From JBGPIT01 sp041485125 (GTDB lineage Bacteria; Desulfobacterota; Binatia; UTPRO1), in the NCBI GenBank assembly GCA_041485125.1, contig JBGPIT010000147.1, positions 1 to 11,111 of the forward strand: 11,111 nt of DNA, read 5' to 3'. The notes under the pieces were generated by a model. It was not told the DNA's origin. It ran no database searches and was given only the letters and a program-made list of their open reading frames with translations. Made by a program: the position numbers and the translations under genes. Positions 6,918 through 11,111 of the stretch are shown here, in pieces; the first letter of the stretch is position 1; every line of letters begins with the position of its first letter.

Positions 6918-8354
6918 ATGGCGATCACACGACGACAGTTTCTCAAGCGCTCGAGCATCGCCGCCGCCGGCGGTGTGATCGTCCCGAGTCTCTTCGGGAA
7001 TCCGCTGGTGCGGTACGCGCTCGCCGACACGATCGGTGACCGCTTCTTCGTCGTCCTGTATCTCGACGGCGGCAACGATGGGTTGAACACCGTCACTCCG
7101 GTCACCAACGGGAGCGGCACGCTGCGGACCGACTACGACGCCGCGCGCGGTAACTTGAACCTGACGCCGGCACAGCTCGCAGCGACCGTGATCGGCAACG
7201 ACCCGGTCACGGTCGCGCAACTCGCGCTCCATCCGGCGTTCGCGGGTACCGGTGCCGGTCTCGGCGGTTTGAAGGCGCTGTACGACGAAGGGAAAGTCGC
7301 CGTGATCCAGGGCTGCGGCTATCCGAAGTACAACCTGTCGCACGACAAGGCCCAAGTGATCTGGCGCACCGCCAACCCGCTCGGCGTCGGCGGCTACTCC
7401 GCGACCGGCTGGGTGGGGCGTTTTCTCGCCGACGGGTCGCAGATGTACGGCGGCTCGGACATCCCGGCCGTCAACGTCGCGAGCTCGATCGCCGGCGAGT
7501 ACAAGCAGAACCAGACCAGCGTGCTCGCGATCCGCCGCCTGCACGACTTCGCATTTCCCTACGATCCTTTCACGACGCCCGACAACGTCTTCAAGCGCGC
7601 GGCCTTCGAGGCGCTCTATAGCGATGCGGCGGCGACCGTGGAGCCGGCGTTCGGCTATCTCGGCAACACCGGCGTCGCGACGCTGCTCAGCACCGAGAGC
7701 TATCCGGTGCTTCACAGCCTGTACCAAACCGATCGTGCGTCCTACAGCAGCCTCTACGATGCGATCGGCGGCAGCAGCGCGCGCGATTTGCGCGAGATCG
7801 CGAAGGTCATCTACGGCATCGCGACCGGCCAGCCGAACGTCAACGCGCGGTTCTTCCAGCTCAGCAACGGCAGCTACGACACCCACTCCAATCAGGGCGG
7901 CGCGACCGGCCAGCACCACGACCTACACAAGGAGGTCGGCGACTCCATTCGTGTGTTCTTCGAGGATCTCGCGAACATGCCGGGCAATGCCGCCGACAAG
8001 ACCACGGTGGTCGTGTGGAGCGAGTTCAGCCGGCGGATCGAGCAGAACGACAACGGCACGGACCACGGCTCTCAGGGTCCGATGTTCGTGATCGGCGGCG
8101 GCGTCAACGGCGGCGTCTACGGCAACCATCCGAACATCTCCGAGGCGGCTCGAGACGACAACGGAAACACGGTCTACTCGCAGGACGCCGGCGATCCCTT
8201 CCGCTCGACGGACCTCCGCGACGTCTACGGCACGATCTTGAAGCACTGGCTCAACATGCCTCCCGCAGCGGTCTCGTCGCTTCTGCCGGTGGATGTCGGA
8301 GATCCCGCGTCCTTCTGGACGTCACCGAACTTCGACGTCGGATTCCTTTCGTAA
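6918..8354 (+). CDS. DUF1501 family protein with Tat signal
   Basis: This 478-residue protein is of the DUF1501 family (PF07394), related to the alkaline-phosphatase/sulfatase fold; no reaction is established for most members. It starts with a twin-arginine signal: TRRQFLKRS (4-12) with R5-R6, a hydrophobic stretch (13-26), and a likely cleavage after ALA (34-36), so the folded protein should be exported across the inner membrane. Family blocks are LDGGNDGLNTV (49-59), SHDKAQVIW, GYSATGWVGRFL, DTHSNQ (321-326) and SEF-RR (368-373) followed by the DHG motif at D382-H383-G384. The Asp/His residues of these blocks are the expected metal-site candidates by analogy with alkaline phosphatases. It is cotranscribed with DUF1800 copy 1. 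DUF1501/DUF1800 pairs are common in environmental bacteria and resemble planctomycetal PSD1/DUF1501 pairs; a shared surface or envelope function is inferred. Confidence 0.9.
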   Translation: MAITRRQFLKRSSIAAAGGVIVPSLFGNPLVRYALADTIGDRFFVVLYLDGGNDGLNTVTPVTNGSGTLRTDYDAARGNLNLTPAQLAATVIGNDPVTVAQLALHPAFAGTGAGLGGLKALYDEGKVAVIQGCGYPKYNLSHDKAQVIWRTANPLGVGGYSATGWVGRFLADGSQMYGGSDIPAVNVASSIAGEYKQNQTSVLAIRRLHDFAFPYDPFTTPDNVFKRAAFEALYSDAAATVEPAFGYLGNTGVATLLSTESYPVLHSLYQTDRASYSSLYDAIGGSSARDLREIAKVIYGIATGQPNVNARFFQLSNGSYDTHSNQGGATGQHHDLHKEVGDSIRVFFEDLANMPGNAADKTTVVVWSEFSRRIEQNDNGTDHGSQGPMFVIGGGVNGGVYGNHPNISEAARDDNGNTVYSQDAGDPFRSTDLRDVYGTILKHWLNMPPAAVSSLLPVDVGDPASFWTSPNFDVGFLS

Positions 8355-8369
8355 GCCGCCCGCACGCGC

Positions 8370-8386
8370 AGGGGCGATCGCGCCCT
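8370..8386 (+). terminator. weak hairpin after the DUF1501 gene
   Basis: AGGGGC-GATC-GCGCCCT can form a 6-bp stem with one bulged G, 16 bases past the DUF1501 stop. No T-run follows directly; a TTTTT lies 35 bases further on at 8421-8425. It marks the end of module 1 at best weakly. Confidence 0.22.
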
Positions 8387-8427
8387 CCGACTCACCGCCA
8401 GATGTGCAGACCCGATACGTTTTTCAT

Positions 8428-8458
8428 TGACCTCCTCCCGGGCACCCGTGATATGTCC
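8428..8458 (+). promoter_or_regulatory. candidate promoter of cytochrome-DUF1800 module 2
   Basis: TTGACC at 8428-8433 and TATGTC at 8453-8458, again separated by exactly 19 bases, with an extended -10 (TGATATGTC). The layout repeats that at 5316-5346. It lies in the 214-base gap between the DUF1501 gene and the cytochrome-like gene, so module 2 probably has its own promoter, with a leader of about 100 bases. Confidence 0.5.
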
Positions 8459-8523
8459 TCACCCGCTTTCCCGCTGGTGCCGTCACGCGCGTCTGGAATC
8501 CGAGCCAACGCATCGCCACGACG

Positions 8524-8557
8524 GCGGTTGCCAATGGGGGCGTCCATTTACCGCGGA
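8524..8557 (+). repeat. nested inverted repeat next to the ribosome site of module 2
   Basis: Outer arms GCGGT (8524-8528) and ACCGC (8550-8554), inner arms AATGG (8533-8537) and CCATT (8543-8547, read with the loop GGGCGT between). The right outer arm abuts the GGAGGT ribosome site at 8555-8560, so folding could partly hide it. GCGGTTG and ACCGCGGA are shared with the module 1 leader. Confidence 0.38.
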
Positions 8558-8560
8558 GGT
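8555..8560 (+). promoter_or_regulatory. ribosome binding site GGAGGT of the cytochrome-like gene
   Basis: GGAGGT lies 8 bases before ATG 8569 and overlaps the right arm of the leader inverted repeat, so it decides the start and may be controlled by folding. Confidence 0.65.
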
Positions 8561-8568
8561 GCTGCACC

Positions 8569-9597
8569 ATGGCGCCGTTTTCGTCCGGCTCCACTCGACT
8601 GCTTCTGACCCTCGTCGCGAGCCTGATGCTCGCGTTGCCCTCGTTCGCCCGCGCCGTCGTGATCGGCGGCGGTGGCAACTCGAGCAGCGATTGCCTGCTC
8701 GCCTTCGACGCGCCCGTGAACGACCCGCCCACCAAGCCACGCAATTACCGTTGCACCGACGGCGACGCTTGCGACGCCGACGGCGCGATCAACGGCGTGT
8801 GCGCGTTTCCGATCACGGCGTGCGCGAACAGCAGCTACAACACTGCGAGCTGCAACCTCGTCGGCATCGACAACGTCACCGTCGATCACGCGCTCGACAA
8901 TGGCGAGGAGAAGTTCGACCCGGACTTCCAAGCGTTCCAGTCGCGCATCGACAACGACATCTCACCGCCGAACAACGATCCGGACGCCTGCACCGGGTCG
9001 CCCACGACCATCCGCGTCCCGATCGAAGGCCCGTTCAAGGCCAATAACGGCACCAACGTCTGCAAGCGGCGCACGAAGCTACTCAAGATCGTCTCGACCG
9101 GCATCATCGCCGGCAAGGTCTACAAGGACACCGACAAGATCAAGCTGACCTGCGATCCGGCGCCCTCGATCAGCGGGGGTTGCGATCCGATGGTGTTCTT
9201 CGGCGGCACGTTCGACCGCATCCAAAAGCAGATCTTCAATCAGACCTGCGCGGTGAGCGGCTGCCACGATTCGCAGAGCGTGCAGGGCAGCCTGCTCCTC
9301 GAGACCGGCTCCGCGTACGGCAATCTCATCAACGCCACGCCCCACAACCCCGCCGCCGCGAACATCATGACCTTTCCGCCGCCCGACGACTGGAAACGCG
9401 TCAAGGTGATCGACCCGATGACGGGCGACCTGAACCGTAGCCTGCTCTTCCACAAGATCACGGGCGATCTGCTGCCCGGTTTCGGCGATCGCATGCCGTT
9501 CCATCGCAAGAAGCTCGACCAGAGCCTGATCAACGTCATCCAAGCCTGGATCGTCAACGGCGCCCCCCAGACCGGCTGGGTGCCGGGAACCTTCTAA
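8569..9597 (+). CDS. exported cytochrome-c-like protein with C-x4-C-H motif
   Basis: This 342-residue protein has a Sec signal peptide: hydrophobic core at residues 11-25 and likely cleavage after ARA (27-29). The N-terminal two thirds hold ten Cys (42, 62, 68, 78, 85, 95, 141, 165, 195, 205), probably paired in disulfides. A CTDGDACDADG stretch (62-72) resembles calcium-binding DxDxDG loops. The C-terminal third looks like a single-haem domain: IFNQTCAVSGCHDS with C227, C232 and H233 (C-x4-C-H instead of C-x2-C-H), then M309 in DRMPF as possible sixth ligand, and a closing LINVIQAWIVNGAP helix typical of planctomycetal/myxobacterial cytochrome-like modules. Haem attachment is not proven, since C-x4-C-H is rarer, though it occurs in cytochromes c3. 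GGAGGT 8 bases upstream fixes the start. DUF1800 copy 2 follows after 26 bases, so both form an operon. Confidence 0.78.
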   Translation: MAPFSSGSTRLLLTLVASLMLALPSFARAVVIGGGGNSSSDCLLAFDAPVNDPPTKPRNYRCTDGDACDADGAINGVCAFPITACANSSYNTASCNLVGIDNVTVDHALDNGEEKFDPDFQAFQSRIDNDISPPNNDPDACTGSPTTIRVPIEGPFKANNGTNVCKRRTKLLKIVSTGIIAGKVYKDTDKIKLTCDPAPSISGGCDPMVFFGGTFDRIQKQIFNQTCAVSGCHDSQSVQGSLLLETGSAYGNLINATPHNPAAANIMTFPPPDDWKRVKVIDPMTGDLNRSLLFHKITGDLLPGFGDRMPFHRKKLDQSLINVIQAWIVNGAPQTGWVPGTF

Positions 9598-9613
9598 AAC
9601 CAGCGTCTCAGTC

Positions 9614-9619
9614 GGAGGG
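9614..9619 (+). promoter_or_regulatory. ribosome binding site GGAGGG of DUF1800 copy 2
   Basis: GGAGGG ends 4 bases before ATG 9624. It fixes the start of copy 2 and, by homology of the first residues, that of copy 1 at 5410. Confidence 0.65.
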
Positions 9620-9623
9620 AATC

Positions 9624-11111
9624 ATGGGTGATCAGAACACTGTCCTGAGCGAAGCGGACGCGCGCCATCTGCTGCGCCGTACCGGCTTCGGCGCCCTTCG
9701 TAGCGAGGTCGCCGACATCGTCGCCCTTTCGCCGAGCGACAAGACTCGCGGCGCCGTCGTCGATGGGCTCCTCGACTTCAAGCCGAAGGCATTCAAGCCG
9801 GGCGGCAAGGACTTGGGGAGCAGCCACAACAAGTGGGTCAAGTTCATGACCAAGGGGAAGCTCCAGCTCGAGGAGAAGCTCGTGCTGTTCTGGCACGACC
9901 ACTTCGCGACCGCCTTCTCCAAAGTGCAGGACGCCAAGCTCATGGCGAGCGAGATCCAGCTGCTGCACAAGAACTGCAAGGGCAACTTCAAGAGCTTCGT
10001 GAAGCAGATGAACAAGAACGCGGCCATGATGGAGTATCTCGACACCGTCCGGAACGTGAGCGACGTCAACGACCTCTCGATCGTCCCGAACGAGAACTAC
10101 GGGCGCGAGCTGCAAGAGCTCTTCACGCTCGGCGTCCTCGACAGCGCCGGCAACCCGAACTACGCACAAACCGACGTCGTCCAGATCGCGCGCGCGTTCA
10201 CCGGTTGGGACTACGACCGGAGCGGCAAGGCCTTCTTGCGCGACTACGCGCATGATCACGAGGCGAACTTCCCGTCGCGCGGCGTGAAGGAGATCTACGG
10301 TACCCACGGCAACTTCGCCGGGGCGCAGAACTTCGGCTCGCTGAGCGCCGGCGGCGAGGGCGAGGCGGAGATCGACACCGTCATCGACATCATCTTCCAG
10401 CATCGCGACACCAATCTGAAGAACACCGTCGCGCGCCGGACGGCGCGGCGCCTGATCGAGTACTTCGCGCATCCCGACCCGACCTTGAGCTTCATCGACG
10501 ACGTCGTCCTCGCCTCGCACTTCGACCTCAATTTCGAGATCAGCGGCCTGCTGCGCGCGATCTTCGTCCACGACGACTTCTACCTGACCGGCGCCCCGGT
10601 GCCGTGGGGCGTCGCGGCGGCAGCGTCGGTCAAGTGGCCGATCGACTACGTCGTCAGCACGCTTCGCCTCTTCGGCATGAAGCTCAAGGGCGGCGACCAG
10701 TTCGTCGACGGTGACAGCACCACCGGAGGCTTCACCACCGCCCTCGAGCACCTCACCAGCATGGGCCAGATCCTGCTCGACCCGCCGAGCGTCTTCGGGT
10801 GGGACTGGGAGGCGAACTGGCTCAGCAGCGCGACCTTGCTCGCGCGCTACAATTTTGCGGTCGAGCTGACGTCGTCACGCGGCGGCGGCAAGAGCGCGTT
10901 CCGTCCCGACAAGTTCGGCTTCGCGCTCTCGCTCAGCAGCCCGACCTTGATCGTCGACGAGGCCGCGGAGATCCTCGGCGTCAAAGATCACCTCACGACC
11001 GGCGAGCACGACGCTCTGGTCGACTACCTCACCGATGGCGGGCTCAACCTTTCACTCGACCTCAACGACTACGACACGCGCAACATCAAGCTGCACGGGC
11101 TCTTTGCGCTG
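9624..11111 (+). CDS. DUF1800 family protein (copy 2), cut at right edge
   Basis: The frame from ATG 9624 is open to the window end (496 codons, no stop). It matches copy 1 block by block: MGDQNTVLSEADARHLLRRTG at the start (first residues), WHDHFAT, AMMEYLDT, NYGRELQELFTLGVLD, QIARAFTGW, RRLIEYFAHPDP, HDDFYL and DPPSVFGWDWE, ending with LHGLFAL. Copy 1 has only ten more codons after that point, so just the last few residues are missing. Differences are local: about three residues inserted near residue 36-40, about seven missing after WHDHFAT, and an insertion SDVNDLSIV before PNENYGRE. Like copy 1 it has no signal peptide. It follows the cytochrome-like gene by 26 bases with a GGAGGG site. 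By analogy with copy 1 a DUF1501 gene is expected just past the window. Confidence 0.88.
   Translation, partial: MGDQNTVLSEADARHLLRRTGFGALRSEVADIVALSPSDKTRGAVVDGLLDFKPKAFKPGGKDLGSSHNKWVKFMTKGKLQLEEKLVLFWHDHFATAFSKVQDAKLMASEIQLLHKNCKGNFKSFVKQMNKNAAMMEYLDTVRNVSDVNDLSIVPNENYGRELQELFTLGVLDSAGNPNYAQTDVVQIARAFTGWDYDRSGKAFLRDYAHDHEANFPSRGVKEIYGTHGNFAGAQNFGSLSAGGEGEAEIDTVIDIIFQHRDTNLKNTVARRTARRLIEYFAHPDPTLSFIDDVVLASHFDLNFEISGLLRAIFVHDDFYLTGAPVPWGVAAAASVKWPIDYVVSTLRLFGMKLKGGDQFVDGDSTTGGFTTALEHLTSMGQILLDPPSVFGWDWEANWLSSATLLARYNFAVELTSSRGGGKSAFRPDKFGFALSLSSPTLIVDEAAEILGVKDHLTTGEHDALVDYLTDGGLNLSLDLNDYDTRNIKLHGLFAL

Noticed and set aside
8355..8568. Possible small gene in the gap between the DUF1501 and cytochrome-like genes
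   Set aside because: No open frame with a ribosome site is contained in it; it is better explained by a promoter candidate and leader hairpin.
9594..10751. A 385-codon minus-strand open frame opposite DUF1800 copy 2
   Set aside because: It has the same composition and even similar phrases as the antisense of copy 1, as expected because the two sense genes are paralogues. It carries no independent motif or ribosome site.
5410..11111. The two DUF1800 copies as a recent duplication or transposon-borne repeat
   Set aside because: Similarity is at protein level with several insertions and deletions and many silent changes; no flanking repeats or transposase are seen. Short near-identical DNA stretches coincide with conserved protein blocks.

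Overview
This GC-rich window is densely coded. It holds ten protein-coding genes, two of them cut by the window edges, and no gap longer than about 215 bases. I saw no rRNA, tRNA, CRISPR array, insertion sequence or prophage gene. The content (a long Smr protein, a Lipid-transfer-type thiolase with a DUF35 partner, repeated DUF1800/DUF1501 modules, and secreted proteins with a C-x4-C-H haem-like motif) suggests a Gram-negative, high-GC environmental bacterium of the broad deltaproteobacterial/Myxococcota/Binatota type. That placement is inference from gene content, not a phylogenetic result.

Layout. (a) 3-1300, plus strand: an Smr-domain protein, open at the left edge, overlaps by ATGA with a CDP-alcohol phosphatidyltransferase-like membrane enzyme. 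(b) 1303-2316, minus strand: a polytopic membrane protein resembling the flippase-like/LPG-synthase transmembrane family, converging on the previous gene with only 2 bases between stops. (c) 2358-3586, plus strand: a predicted lipoprotein followed, after a strong ribosome site, by a 121-residue helical protein; neither is recognised. (d) 3608-5268, minus strand: a thiolase-superfamily protein and a zinc-ribbon/OB-fold DUF35 protein, coupled by an ATGA overlap. The thiolase lacks the usual catalytic Cys and His. (e) 5410-8354, plus strand: DUF1800 protein followed by a Tat-exported DUF1501 protein. (f) 8569-11111, plus strand: an exported cytochrome-like protein followed by a second DUF1800 paralogue that runs off the right edge about ten codons before its expected end.

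The most interesting part is 5269-11111. Two successive DUF1800 modules, one with DUF1501 and one with a single-haem-like secreted protein, look like a duplicated export or surface system of unknown function. The leaders of the two modules share a promoter-like pattern (TTGAC[G/C], 19 bases, an extended TGnTATG -10). Both also carry a GCGGTTG...ACCGCGGA inverted repeat. Neither DUF1800 protein has a visible signal peptide, although its neighbours do. This raises the possibility of piggy-back Tat export. The DUF1800-DUF1501 pairing is known from many genomes; what is less ordinary here is the tandem arrangement, the cytochrome partner and the shared leaders.
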